Source of the DNA: Streptosporangium subroseum
GTDB lineage: Bacteria; Actinomycetota; Actinomycetes; Streptosporangiales; Streptosporangiaceae
NCBI RefSeq assembly: GCF_900188345.1
Contig: NZ_FZOD01000005.1
Location: 124,001-188,000 of the forward strand
Direction of reading: 5' to 3'
Length of the DNA stretch: 64,000 nt
Part shown: positions 23,496 to 32,123 of the stretch, piece after piece
Layout: every line of letters begins with the position of its first letter
Position numbering within the stretch: position 1 is the first letter of the stretch
Translations under genes and position numbers: made by a program
Notes under the pieces: generated by a model
The model's input: only the letters and a program-made list of their open reading frames with translations
What the model was told of the DNA's origin: nothing
The model's database searches: none

Positions 23496-25091
23496 GTGGA
23501 AACTCCGAAGGTCGCCGCCGAACCCATGCTCTGGTCCGGCTGGGGTGACCCCGCCAAGGCCGCGGCCCTGCCCGAACCGCTCCGCAAGCTGCTCCAGGAC
23601 ATGCTGGGCGTACGCGCCCCGGAGACCCCGGCCGCGAGCTTCGGCGAGGTGCGGCTGGCCCCCGTGGCACTCTCGCCGCTCGTTCTCGCCGAGCTGCGCG
23701 CCGTCGTCGGCGACGGCCACGTGCGCTCCGACGCCGACGCCCGCATCCGGCACACCCGGGGCAAGTCCACCCCCGACCTGATGCGCATGCGCGCGGGAGA
23801 CGGCTCCGACGCGCCCGACGCGGTGGTGCTGCCCGGCTCCCACGCCGAGGTGGCGGAGCTGCTGGGGCTCTGCGCCGCGCACCGGGTCGCGGTGGTCCCG
23901 TTCGGCGGCGGCACCTCGGTCGTCGGGGGCCTGGTCGCCACCAGACGCGGCTTCGCGGGGGTCGTCGCGCTGGACCTGGCGCGGCTGAACCGGCTGATCT
24001 CGGTGGACACTGAGTCGATGACGGCCGAGATGGAACCCGGCCTGCGCACGCCGCAGGCCGAGCAGCTCCTGGCCACCCACGGGCTCACCCTGGGCCACTT
24101 CCCCCAGTCGTACGAATACGCCACCCTGGGCGGCTTCGCCGCCGCCCGTTCCAGCGGCCAGGCCTCGGCGGGGTACGGCCGGTTCGACGACATGGTCGTC
24201 GGCATGACCGTGGCCACCCCGCGCGGCACCCTCGACCTCGGCCGCGCGCCCAAGTCCGCGGCGGGGCCCGACCTGCGCCAGGTGATCCTCGGCTCCGAGG
24301 GCGCCTTCGGCGTGATCACCTCCCTGCGCCTGCGGGTCCGGCGCGCCCCCACCCGGCGAATCTACGAGGGGTGGCGGTTCGCGTCGTTCGCGGCGGGCTC
24401 GGCCGCACTGCGGCGCCTGGCCCAGGAGGGCCCCGTGCCCACCGTGCTCCGCCTGTCCGACGAGACCGAGACGATGATCGGCCTGGCCAGGCCGGGTGAG
24501 CTCGGCGGCCTGGCGGCGGACGCGGGCTGCCTGGCCATCGCGGGGTACGAGGGTTCCGGGGAGGTGACGGCGCTGCGGGAGCGGGCCGCCGCCGTGCTGT
24601 CGGAGTCCGGTGGCCTCCACCTCGGCACCGAGCCCGGTGAGTCCTGGGCGCACGGCCGCTACTCCGCCCCCTACCTGCGCGACTCCCTGCTCGCGGTGGG
24701 AGCCACCGTGGAGACGCTGGAGACGGCGGGGTTCTGGTCCAACCTCCCCCGGCTCTACGACGCCGTACGGCTCTCGCTCCAGGCCTCCCTCGGCTCACCG
24801 CTGGTGATGTGCCACATCTCCCACGTGTACGGCACGGGCGCCTCGCTCTACTTCACGGTCGTCACGGCCCAGAGCGGAGACCCCCTCGCGCAGTGGGAGA
24901 CGGCCAAGCGGTCGGCCGGCGAGGCGATCGTCGCGGCCGGGGGCACGATCTCGCACCATCACGGCGTCGGCCGCGACCACCGGGAGGGCTACGCCGCCGA
25001 GATCGGCGAGCTGGGCGTGGAGATCCTGCGCGGGATCAAGGACCGGCTCGACCCGCGGGGCATCCTCAACCCCGGCGTGCTGATCGGTTAG
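23496..25091 (+). CDS. FAD-binding oxidase, alkyl-DHAP synthase-like
   Basis: 531 residues of the vanillyl-alcohol-oxidase/PCMH flavoprotein fold. The FAD-binding stretch is VAVVPFGGGTSVVGGL and GHFPQSYEYATLGGFAAARSSGQASAGYG. The C-terminal SHHHGVGRDH near residue 487 is the signature of alkyldihydroxyacetonephosphate synthase, which replaces the acyl group of acyl-DHAP by an alkyl chain in ether-lipid synthesis. Lying against a DHAP-producing glpD, that activity is attractive, but bacterial members are often uncharacterised. GTG 23496 is chosen; ATG 23526 is possible. With almost no 5' untranslated region it may be leaderless. Confidence 0.85.
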   Translation: METPKVAAEPMLWSGWGDPAKAAALPEPLRKLLQDMLGVRAPETPAASFGEVRLAPVALSPLVLAELRAVVGDGHVRSDADARIRHTRGKSTPDLMRMRAGDGSDAPDAVVLPGSHAEVAELLGLCAAHRVAVVPFGGGTSVVGGLVATRRGFAGVVALDLARLNRLISVDTESMTAEMEPGLRTPQAEQLLATHGLTLGHFPQSYEYATLGGFAAARSSGQASAGYGRFDDMVVGMTVATPRGTLDLGRAPKSAAGPDLRQVILGSEGAFGVITSLRLRVRRAPTRRIYEGWRFASFAAGSAALRRLAQEGPVPTVLRLSDETETMIGLARPGELGGLAADAGCLAIAGYEGSGEVTALRERAAAVLSESGGLHLGTEPGESWAHGRYSAPYLRDSLLAVGATVETLETAGFWSNLPRLYDAVRLSLQASLGSPLVMCHISHVYGTGASLYFTVVTAQSGDPLAQWETAKRSAGEAIVAAGGTISHHHGVGRDHREGYAAEIGELGVEILRGIKDRLDPRGILNPGVLIG

Positions 25092-25205
25092 CTTCCGTTT
25101 CCGTATCCCGCCGGCGCGGTCCGTATGAACGCCCGTTGAAAATCTACAATGTACAGCGATCGGGTCGTGGGCCTGATGTCCGCGACCGGCACCTTCGCAC
25201 GCCGG

Positions 25206-25691
25206 TCACTCGGGTGGCAGGTACGACGGGGAGCGGCCGGAGGCGGGCCAGACATAGGGAAGGCCATCCGGTTCGTCGCCGAAGATCGGGCGGTAGAAAT
25301 CGGGAGCCTTGCGGAGCAGGGCCGACCGGTGGCTGAGGTGCAGATCGTGATCGCCAAGCCAGGGCGGCAGCTCTCCGGCGGCGGCCAGCAGCGACTGTGA
25401 GCGTGGAGCCACGATGCCGCAGCGTTCTGTCAGCTCCCGTGACATCGTGATCGAACAGGTGTCGGGCCGTCCCATGGCGCACCACTGTTCGCACACCTCC
25501 AGGCCGTACCTGACCAGGGCCTCCTCGTAGCCGGCCCACATCCGAACCACCGGATGGTGGCGCCAGCCGTATCCACGCACGGTCAGCGCGCGCAGTGTTT
25601 GCAGCGCCTCGACTCGCTGCTTGCCGAGCCGTAACGGGTCGAGGACCCGCGCCGTGGCGGCGAAGTCCGGATAAGGGAGGAAGGTCTGCAT
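25206..25691 (-). CDS. MSMEG_6728/Pyr_excise-family protein
   Basis: 161 residues of the family that includes the T4 endonuclease V-like 'pyrimidine dimer DNA glycosylase' fold (MQTFLPYPDFAATARVLDPLRLGKQRVEALQTL). The highly conserved N-terminus with LDPLRLGKQRVEA and HHPVVRMWAGYEEAL is present. Whether actinobacterial members repair DNA is not shown. The start ATG at 25691 begins exactly at the conserved MQTFLP. Monocistronic, convergent with the flavoprotein gene. Confidence 0.85.
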   Translation of the reverse strand: MQTFLPYPDFAATARVLDPLRLGKQRVEALQTLRALTVRGYGWRHHPVVRMWAGYEEALVRYGLEVCEQWCAMGRPDTCSITMSRELTERCGIVAPRSQSLLAAAGELPPWLGDHDLHLSHRSALLRKAPDFYRPIFGDEPDGLPYVWPASGRSPSYLPPE

Positions 25692-25842
25692 CGCCGTCCT
25701 CGCATCTCAGATCGCGTCCGCCGGGTCGCGGATATGCGCTGCGTGCCGCGCCTGCCCAGGTGACAGTCGCGGAAGGCGTTTACCCCGCCTGGCGGCCGGC
25801 AATCCACCGGGGAAGCGGCTCCCGTGCGGCGGACGCGCGGTG

Positions 25843-26253
25843 TCATCCACTGATCAGGAGTTTCTCCATGGCCTCGCGCAGCGGGCCCGGGATCTCGGCG
25901 GGCCGCCGGGTCTCCCGGTCGACGAACACGTGGACGAAGTGGCCCTCGGCCACGACCGTCTCGCCGTCCTCGCGGAACAGCCCGAGCTCGTACCGGACGC
26001 TGGAGCGGCCCAGGCGGCCGATTCGCAGGCCGATCCTGAGGGCCTCGGGGAAGGCGACCGACGCCCTGTAGACGCAGTGCGACTCGACGCACAGCCCGAT
26101 GGCGTCCCCGCCGTGGATGTCCAGGCCCGCGGTCCTGATGAGCCAGGTGTTGATCACTGTGTCCATCAGCGAGTAGTGGACGGCGTTGTTGACGTGGCCG
26201 TAGACGTCGTTGTCCTTCCACCTCGTCGGAACGGTTTCCCAGTAGGCGTACAC
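25843..26253 (-). CDS. Acyl-CoA thioesterase (4HBT hotdog fold)
   Basis: 136 residues of the 4-hydroxybenzoyl-CoA thioesterase family. The hallmark RWKDNDVYGHVNNAVHYSLMDT contains the catalytic Asp (NDVYGHVNN). It probably cleaves acyl-CoA thioesters in the cytoplasm; the substrate is not predictable. The start is GTG 26253; a long in-frame extension beyond it would run into the divergent phosphoesterase gene and has no homology. Confidence 0.88.
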   Translation of the reverse strand: MYAYWETVPTRWKDNDVYGHVNNAVHYSLMDTVINTWLIRTAGLDIHGGDAIGLCVESHCVYRASVAFPEALRIGLRIGRLGRSSVRYELGLFREDGETVVAEGHFVHVFVDRETRRPAEIPGPLREAMEKLLISG

Positions 26254-26389
26254 GGTAGAACCATATTCCAGAGTGGATCGGGAGACCCCTCCGGCCGGGG
26301 TGATCCACCGAGGCCCGGGCGTGCTTCGGCGACTTTGAGATCGATCTTCTGCTCCGAGGCGCACATGATCCTCAGATCGCGGTAAAAAT

Positions 26390-27904
26390 ATGGTCATGGT
26401 TGATGTTGGGCAGGCCGCGGAACGCGGACGCGAAGTCTCCTCCCGGGTCTCGGAGGAGGGGGCGGGCTGGTCCTGCGTCCAGGTCGGCACCTTCAAGGAC
26501 CTGAGGCCCAACCAGGAGACCTTCACCTGGCTGAGCCCGCGCACGATCTGGAGGTCGAGGAACGAGGTCCTCGCGGGCCTGTTCGGCGATCCCTCCGGGC
26601 AGGTCCGGGCACGCTGGGTGGGCTCCCAGCGCGACCGGGGCGTCGATCCGTCCTTCCGCATCCCGATGGACGTCGGCCCCGAGTTCTCCTTCCTGGTCCT
26701 CGGCGACACGGGGGAGGGCGACGCCTCGCAGTACGCCGTGGTGCCGGGCATGCTCAAACTGGGCCAGGACACCGACTTCGCCGTCGTCGCCAGCGACGTG
26801 ATCTATCCCACCGGGTCCGCGAACGAGTATGAGGACAAGTTCTTCCGTCCCTACCAGGACTACCGGGCGCCGATATACGCGATCCCCGGCAACCACGACT
26901 GGTACGACGGGCTCGGCGGCTTCATGCGCGTCTTCTGCGACGCCCCCGCGCTGAAGGCGGAGCGCCAGGGATTCAAGCTGTCGCCCTCGGGACTGCGCGG
27001 GCTGCTCTGGCGCAAACCGGAGACGATCGACGAGGACCGGCTGGTCAAGGCGCGCGAGCGCAGGGCGCTGCCCGAGCAGCAGGCCGTGCAGCCCGCCCCG
27101 TACTGGGCGATGGAGACTCCGGGCCTGCTCATCGTGGGCGTGGACACCGGGATCCACGGCGACCTCGATCGGGAGCAGGCCGACTGGCTGCGCGAGGTCT
27201 CCCGGGACCCCCGGCCCAAGGTGCTGATCACGGGCAAGCCCATCTACACCCGTAACGACTACAAGCCGTCCGCGCTCGACGGCGGCGGCACGATCGACGA
27301 CATCGTCGTCGATCCCGCGAACAACTACGTCGCGGCGATAGGCGGCGACGTGCACAACTACCAGCGCTTCCCGATCAAGGTGGGCGATCGGACGATCCAG
27401 TATTTCGTGGCGGGCGGCTCCGGGGCCTTCATGCACGCCACCCACACCATCCCCAGGGTCACGGTCGGCGGCCTCCACGAGGACGACTACAAGTGCTACC
27501 CGCTGCGCGGCGACTCGCTGTCGTTCTACAGCAGGCTCTACAGCGAGCGGCTGCGCATGCGCTGGCTCTACCTCACGCCCGAAGAGGGCGTGGCGCTGAT
27601 GTCGGAGCAGATCGGCAACACCCCGCCCAGGGACATCCCGCCCGTCCGCATCACCGCGCGGATGAGATGGGCGGCGCGGATCCTCGGCGGCCGGTCGATG
27701 CCGTTCCGGCTGCCGGTGGGCAAGGTCTTCCACCGCTACCTGTCGGAGCTGTCCGACTGGGACACCCCGCCGTTCTTCAAGAGCTTCCTGCACATCTCCG
27801 TGACGCCGGAAGCCCTGAAGATCCGCTGTTTCGCCGCAACCGGCTGCCTGCCGCAGGAGATCGAACCCCCGCTCGAAGACGAGGTCGTCATCCCGCTCGT
27901 CTGA
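26390..27904 (+). CDS. Calcineurin-like metallophosphoesterase
   Basis: 504 residues, no signal peptide. The binuclear-metal motifs are in order: FLVLGDTGEGD, ASDVIYP (in place of the common GD-x-Y), IPGNHDWYDG near residue 165, and GGDVHNYQRF near residue 322. The substrate is unknown; related proteins hydrolyse phosphodiesters or phosphoproteins. The unusual second block with Asp after Ser is worth noting but retains the metal-ligand Asp. No ribosome site precedes ATG 26390, so the mRNA may be leaderless. The DNA polymerase-like gene follows after 36 bp. Confidence 0.88.
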   Translation: MVMVDVGQAAERGREVSSRVSEEGAGWSCVQVGTFKDLRPNQETFTWLSPRTIWRSRNEVLAGLFGDPSGQVRARWVGSQRDRGVDPSFRIPMDVGPEFSFLVLGDTGEGDASQYAVVPGMLKLGQDTDFAVVASDVIYPTGSANEYEDKFFRPYQDYRAPIYAIPGNHDWYDGLGGFMRVFCDAPALKAERQGFKLSPSGLRGLLWRKPETIDEDRLVKARERRALPEQQAVQPAPYWAMETPGLLIVGVDTGIHGDLDREQADWLREVSRDPRPKVLITGKPIYTRNDYKPSALDGGGTIDDIVVDPANNYVAAIGGDVHNYQRFPIKVGDRTIQYFVAGGSGAFMHATHTIPRVTVGGLHEDDYKCYPLRGDSLSFYSRLYSERLRMRWLYLTPEEGVALMSEQIGNTPPRDIPPVRITARMRWAARILGGRSMPFRLPVGKVFHRYLSELSDWDTPPFFKSFLHISVTPEALKIRCFAATGCLPQEIEPPLEDEVVIPLV

Positions 27905-27940
27905 TCGAGAATGTCGGTGTCGCGTGGCAGTCTGTGACGT

Positions 27941-29539
27941 ATGCATGTGGCAGTCGCGGCCGGTTCCGGCGGTGGAGGGGTCCTGCGTCCCGAGGGCCAG
28001 GACGCCAGGTCCGTCACCGACCTGGCGGCGGCGGTGCGGGAGCTGGAGGAGACCAGCCACCCGCGCTGGATCTGGGCGGACACGCGGGAGATCTACCCCG
28101 CGCTCCTCGGCGCCGGCGTGCGGCTGGCGCGCTGCCACGACCTGGCGCTGACCGAGGGACTGCTCCTCGGATACGACGGGCGTTACGGCGAGCCCCGGTC
28201 GGCCCAGGCCGCCCACGCCCGGCTGCACGGCCTCCCGGTGCTCGAGGACCACCAGGGGCCGCAGGCGCGGCAGGCCACGCTCTTCGAGGAGGAGCCGCCC
28301 CCGCCCGACGCCGATCTGGTCGCGGAGGTCCACGCCGACCAGCTCCGGCGGATCGAGGCCGTCGCCGACCCGCACCGGTTCCGGCTGCTGGTCGCCGCCG
28401 AGTCGGCCGGAGCGCTGATCGCCGGGGAGATGGAGCACGAGGGCATGCCCTGGCGGCAGGACGTGCACGACGAGCTGCTGACCGGCCTGCTCGGCCCGCG
28501 CCCGGTGCACGGCATGCGGCCGGCCAAGCTCCAGGCCCTGGCCGACCAGGTGTCGGCGGCCTTCGGCATGGCGTTCAACCCCGACTCCCCGCAGCAGATC
28601 GTCAAGGCCTTCAAACTGGCGGGCGTGCCCGTCGCCTCCACCCGGGCCCACGAGATCAAGCAGGTGGACCACCCGGGCGTCGCACCCCTGCTCGCCTACA
28701 AGGAGCTGGCCAGGATCTACAGCTTCCACGGCTGGGTCTGGGCCGACCAGTGGGTCCGCGACCACCGCTTCCGGCCCGAATACGTGGTGGGCGGCGTCGT
28801 GTCGGGCCGGTGGGCCACCAGCGGCGGCGGCGCGCTGCAGATCCCCAAGGTGATGCGCAAGGTCGTGGTGGCCGACGAGGGCTGGACGCTCGTGGTCGCC
28901 GACGCGGCCCAGCTGGAGCCCCGGGTCCTGGCCGCGATGGCCGGTGACGGCGGCCTGGCCAGGGCTGCCGGGCAGATCGACCTCTACCAGGCACTGGCCC
29001 AGCCGTTCGGCGGCGAGCGCGACAACGCCAAGATCGCCATGCTGTCGGCGATGTACGGCGGGACCAGCGGAGACGCGCCCAAGTTACTGGCCGTCATGCG
29101 GCAGCGCTTCCCCCGCGCCTACCAGTTCGTGGAGGACGCCGCCCGGTCGGGGGAGGAGGGCAAGCTGGTCCGTTCCTGGCTGGGCCGCACCTGCCCGCCG
29201 CCCTCGGCCCGCTGGCGGGAGCTGGTCTCCGGTCCCGACGGGAACCGGGCGGCCCGTGACCGGGGCCGCTTCACCCGAAACTTCGTCGTCCAGGCGACGG
29301 CGGCCGAGTGGGCGCTCACGCTGATGGCCGTGCTGCGCGGGCTGTTGCCCGCCCCGGCCAGGCTGGTGTTCTTCCAGCACGACGAGGTGATGGTGCACTG
29401 CCCCGCCGAGGCGGCCGAGGAGGTCGTCGTGGCGGTCGGCAGGGCCGCCGAGGAGGCGACCAGGCTGCTGTTCGGGCCGACCCCGGTGCTTTTCCCGATG
29501 GAGGCCGTCGCGGTGCGGTGTTACGCCGACGCCAAGTGA
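27941..29539 (+). CDS. Pol I-like bifunctional 3'-5' exonuclease/DNA polymerase
   Basis: 532-residue family-A polymerase of the short actinobacterial type without a 5' nuclease. The N-terminal part is a divergent exonuclease-like domain (RWIWADTREIYPALLGAG). The polymerase domain starts about residue 290 (SGRWATSGGGALQIPK). Motif A is degenerate, VVADAAQLEPRVLA instead of DYSQIELR, but keeps the metal-binding Asp. Motif B is around NAKIAMLSAMYGGTSGDA and motif C is FFQHDEVMVH. It may serve DNA repair rather than replication. The last seven codons and stop lie in a perfect 31-bp tandem duplication. Confidence 0.9.
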   Translation: MHVAVAAGSGGGGVLRPEGQDARSVTDLAAAVRELEETSHPRWIWADTREIYPALLGAGVRLARCHDLALTEGLLLGYDGRYGEPRSAQAAHARLHGLPVLEDHQGPQARQATLFEEEPPPPDADLVAEVHADQLRRIEAVADPHRFRLLVAAESAGALIAGEMEHEGMPWRQDVHDELLTGLLGPRPVHGMRPAKLQALADQVSAAFGMAFNPDSPQQIVKAFKLAGVPVASTRAHEIKQVDHPGVAPLLAYKELARIYSFHGWVWADQWVRDHRFRPEYVVGGVVSGRWATSGGGALQIPKVMRKVVVADEGWTLVVADAAQLEPRVLAAMAGDGGLARAAGQIDLYQALAQPFGGERDNAKIAMLSAMYGGTSGDAPKLLAVMRQRFPRAYQFVEDAARSGEEGKLVRSWLGRTCPPPSARWRELVSGPDGNRAARDRGRFTRNFVVQATAAEWALTLMAVLRGLLPAPARLVFFQHDEVMVHCPAEAAEEVVVAVGRAAEEATRLLFGPTPVLFPMEAVAVRCYADAK

Positions 29540-29576
29540 ACCGCCGCGGTGTTACGCCGACGCCAAGTGAACCGCC
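29515..29576. repeat. Perfect 31-bp tandem duplication across the polymerase stop codon
   Basis: Bases 29515-29545 and 29546-29576 are identical (unit begins GCGGTGTTACGCCGACGCCA). The first copy carries the last codons and stop of the polymerase gene; the second is a non-coding copy of that tail. Perfect identity implies a recent event. Confidence 0.97.
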
Positions 29577-29639
29577 ATGGACGGGCCGCCTGGGCGGTGA
29601 GGAAACCCATGGACGGGTTGCCCGGACGGTGAAATAGTC
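29576..29639. repeat. Imperfect 32-bp tandem repeat next to the 31-bp duplication
   Basis: CATGGACGGG begins at 29576 and again at 29608; both units continue with a related GCC..GGCGGTGA / GCCCGGACGGTGA sequence. It fills the gap up to the broken acetyltransferase. Confidence 0.8.
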
Positions 29640-29644
29640 CCGGA

Positions 29645-30576
29645 GTGATCGCGGCTGCCCCTTCATCGCCCGTCCCGTTGGCCAACGGCCTCGTCCTGAG
29701 AGAGGCGCGCCCGACGGACATCGAGCAGATCGGTGCGCTCCTCGCCGAACGGGGCGAGCCCGACGACACCCTCGACCACCGGCTGGTCGTGACGGATCCC
29801 GACGCCGGCTGGCCGGCCTGCGCCGTGGTGGTCGACGGCGACCGGGTCGTCTCCACCGCGACGCTCCTCGACGAGGAACTGCGCGTCGCCGAGGTGCGGC
29901 TCCCCGCCGGACAGGTCGAACTGGTCGCCACGGACCGGGAGTACGAAGGGCGCGGGCTCGTACGGGAGCTCATGCGGTGGGCGCACGACCGCTCCGCCGC
30001 CCGGGGTCACGTCGTGCAGGCGATGATCGGAATCCCGTACTTCTACCGGCTGTTCGGTTACGAGTACGCCATCGACATACCGCCCGTGCGGGCCGTGCGG
30101 GCCGTACCGGCCGGCGAGGGGACGCCGGCGTTGCGGGCCGCCCTGCCTTCGGACATCCCGGCGATGGTGGAGCTGCAGGACATGACAGGCGGAGCAGTAC
30201 TACATCCGGATCCCGGACGTGGCGGGCCTGCTGGACCGGCTGCGGCCGGTGCTGTGGCGCCGCCTGGCCGCGGCCGGGATCCGGATGTACCGGCCGCGAC
30301 GTCGTCGTCTCCACGTTCGGCGCCCACTACCGGATCCCGGTCCTCGCCGACGACCTCGGCGCGGTCACCGCCGACGGTGCGATGCAGGCGCCAGGGGTCG
30401 TGGGCGGCGCAGGGGTGGCACCCGACTACCTGCCCGCGCTGCTGTTCGGCCCGCACGGGATCGACGGGCTGTCCCGGATACGGCCCGACGTCTACTCCGG
30501 CTCCGACGGCGAGCTGTTCCGGGCGCTCTTCCCGCCGCTCACCGCCGACGTGCTCAGCTACTACCTGCCGTACTAG
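29645..30576 (+). pseudogene. GNAT acetyltransferase, broken by two frame changes
   Basis: The first frame (from GTG 29645) encodes a clear acetyltransferase start (GLVLREARPTDIEQIGALLAERGE, then ATDREYEGRGLVRELMRWAHD, the acetyl-CoA loop) up to about 30190. Similarity then continues in a second frame (AEQYYIRIPDVAGLLDRLRPVLW) and from about 30295 in a third (VVVSTFGAHYRIPVLADDLG ... LSYYLPY, stop at 30574-30576). Each switch is equivalent to one extra base. Expected central sequence between the first two pieces also seems to be missing, so decay by deletion is more likely than sequencing error. The stop shares a CTAG with the convergent MFS gene. Confidence 0.8.
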
Positions 30577-32051
30577 CGTCGTGATCCGATGTTCCCGGTC
30601 ACCGCCAGCCACACGCCGGTGATCGTCACCATGACCGCCACCGCCGCGCCGAGCACGCCGTAGGACAGGTTGCCGACGATCACTCCGGCGACCACCGTGC
30701 CGGTCGCGCCGCAGATGTTCATCGTCAGGTCCGACAGACCCTGCACGGCGGGGCGGTGCCGCAGCGGAACGGCCTCGCTGAGCATCGCCGACCCGGAGAT
30801 CAGCCCGCAGGACCAGCCGACGCCGAGCAGCGACAGGCCGGCGGTCACCTGTACGACGTCGTGCGGTCCCGCCCCGCCCGCCAGGACGGCGGCGGCCAGC
30901 AGCAGGAACATGCCGAGCATCGTCACCTGGATCCGGCCGATCCGGTCGGCCAGCCAGCCGACCACGGGGGAGAAGATGTACATCCCGGCGATGTGCAGGC
31001 TGATCACGATGCCGATGACCGTGTAGGTCGCGCCGCCGTGGTCGAGGTGGACCGGTGTCATGGACATGACCGACACCATGGCGGTGTGGCTGACCGCGAT
31101 CGCGATGAGTGCCCGCCGCGCGATTGGCGTATCGCGCAGGGCCCGCCACGCGGTGCGTAGCGTGCCCCCGCCCTTCGCGGTGGAGGTCGGCGCGGCCGGC
31201 GCCGGTGCGTCGAGAGCCGGTGCGTCGAGAGCCGGCGTGGAGGGGGCTGCCGCGGTGGAGTCCGACGGGTTGAGGGCCGGCGCGGCCGGGTCATGTTCGG
31301 GGAGGACCTGCGCCGTGGAGGCCCGCGTGGTGGGAGACGGTGCAGCGGGGGGTGGCGTGGTGGGAGACGGTGTGGTGGGGAGCGACGCGGCGAGGGCGGC
31401 CGAGCGGGCCAGCAGCAGCGGGTCGGGGCGCAGGGCGATTCCGAGGATGACCAGCGCGACCGCGAAGGTGAGCAGGGCGAGGACAAAGGGTCCGGTGTCC
31501 GGGGCCAGGCCGAAAGCGCGGCCGAGGTGCTCGGCCGGTCCCGTGAGGTTCGGGCCGGCGACCGCGCCGATCGTGCCCGCCCACACCACCCACGACAGAT
31601 GCCGGGCCGAGTGCCCGGGGGGAGACAGGTCGGTCGCGGAGTAGCGGGAGGCCAGGTTGCCCGCGCTGGCCCCGCCGAACAGCACCAGCCCGCCCAGCAG
31701 CAGTGGCCACGAGGCCAGGGAGATGGCGAGCACCGCGATCAGGGAGCCGATCAGGGCGCACCCGTAGGCCAGGGTCAGCCCGGCCCGGCGTCCGCTCCCG
31801 CCGGAGGCCCTGGCGGTGGGCAGTGCGAGCAGGGCGGCGCCCAGCACCGTCGCGGTTCCGGCCAGTCCGCTGATCGCCGTCGAGCCCGAGAGTCTGGCGA
31901 CGACCAGCGAGCTGAGGGAGAGCCCGACGGCGACCCCGATCCCGCTGGAGATCTGCGTGGCGGACAGGACGGCGAGTGTCCGCCGCTGCACGGCGGCGAT
32001 CGACATCACATCTCCGGAGGAGACATCGGGGTTCGCCGGAGTCATGGTCAC
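30573..32051 (-). CDS. MFS transporter with expanded central loop
   Basis: 492-residue major-facilitator protein with twelve predicted membrane helices. The cytoplasmic loop between helices 6 and 7 (about residues 215-300) is enlarged by Pro/Ala/Thr/Ser repeats (TTPSPTTPPPAAPSPTT, ALDAPALDAPAPAAP) encoded by short tandem duplications; it is probably disordered. Substrate unknown, likely an exporter. Start is GTG 32051 or ATG 32045; neither has a ribosome site. The start lies inside a paired-dyad operator, so expression is probably controlled by a repressor encoded elsewhere. Confidence 0.88.
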   Translation of the reverse strand: MTMTPANPDVSSGDVMSIAAVQRRTLAVLSATQISSGIGVAVGLSLSSLVVARLSGSTAISGLAGTATVLGAALLALPTARASGGSGRRAGLTLAYGCALIGSLIAVLAISLASWPLLLGGLVLFGGASAGNLASRYSATDLSPPGHSARHLSWVVWAGTIGAVAGPNLTGPAEHLGRAFGLAPDTGPFVLALLTFAVALVILGIALRPDPLLLARSAALAASLPTTPSPTTPPPAAPSPTTRASTAQVLPEHDPAAPALNPSDSTAAAPSTPALDAPALDAPAPAAPTSTAKGGGTLRTAWRALRDTPIARRALIAIAVSHTAMVSVMSMTPVHLDHGGATYTVIGIVISLHIAGMYIFSPVVGWLADRIGRIQVTMLGMFLLLAAAVLAGGAGPHDVVQVTAGLSLLGVGWSCGLISGSAMLSEAVPLRHRPAVQGLSDLTMNICGATGTVVAGVIVGNLSYGVLGAAVAVMVTITGVWLAVTGNIGSRR

Positions 32052-32076
32052 GAGTGAAGTCTGCCATCACTCGTGA
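32048..32076 (-). promoter_or_regulatory. Paired TCACNNGTGA operator at the MFS start
   Basis: TCACGAGTGA (32048-32057) and TCACTCGTGA (32067-32076) are each near-palindromic and together form a perfect 10-bp inverted repeat with a 9-bp spacer. The centre-to-centre distance is 19 bp. It covers the start codon and 25 bp upstream. Confidence 0.6.
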
Positions 32077-32123
32077 CACAACCGGGAGGATTGTTCCGCC
32101 GGGGCCGGTTGGCCGAGAATCGT

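Noticed and set aside
26372..28765. 797-codon open frame opposite the phosphoesterase and polymerase genes
   Set aside because: Low-complexity His/Arg/Asp/Gly shadow of two well-supported plus-strand genes; no domain.
30180..30300. Programmed frameshift in the acetyltransferase
   Set aside because: No slippery heptamer or pseudoknot is evident, two shifts would be needed, and central sequence appears to be missing; decay is simpler.
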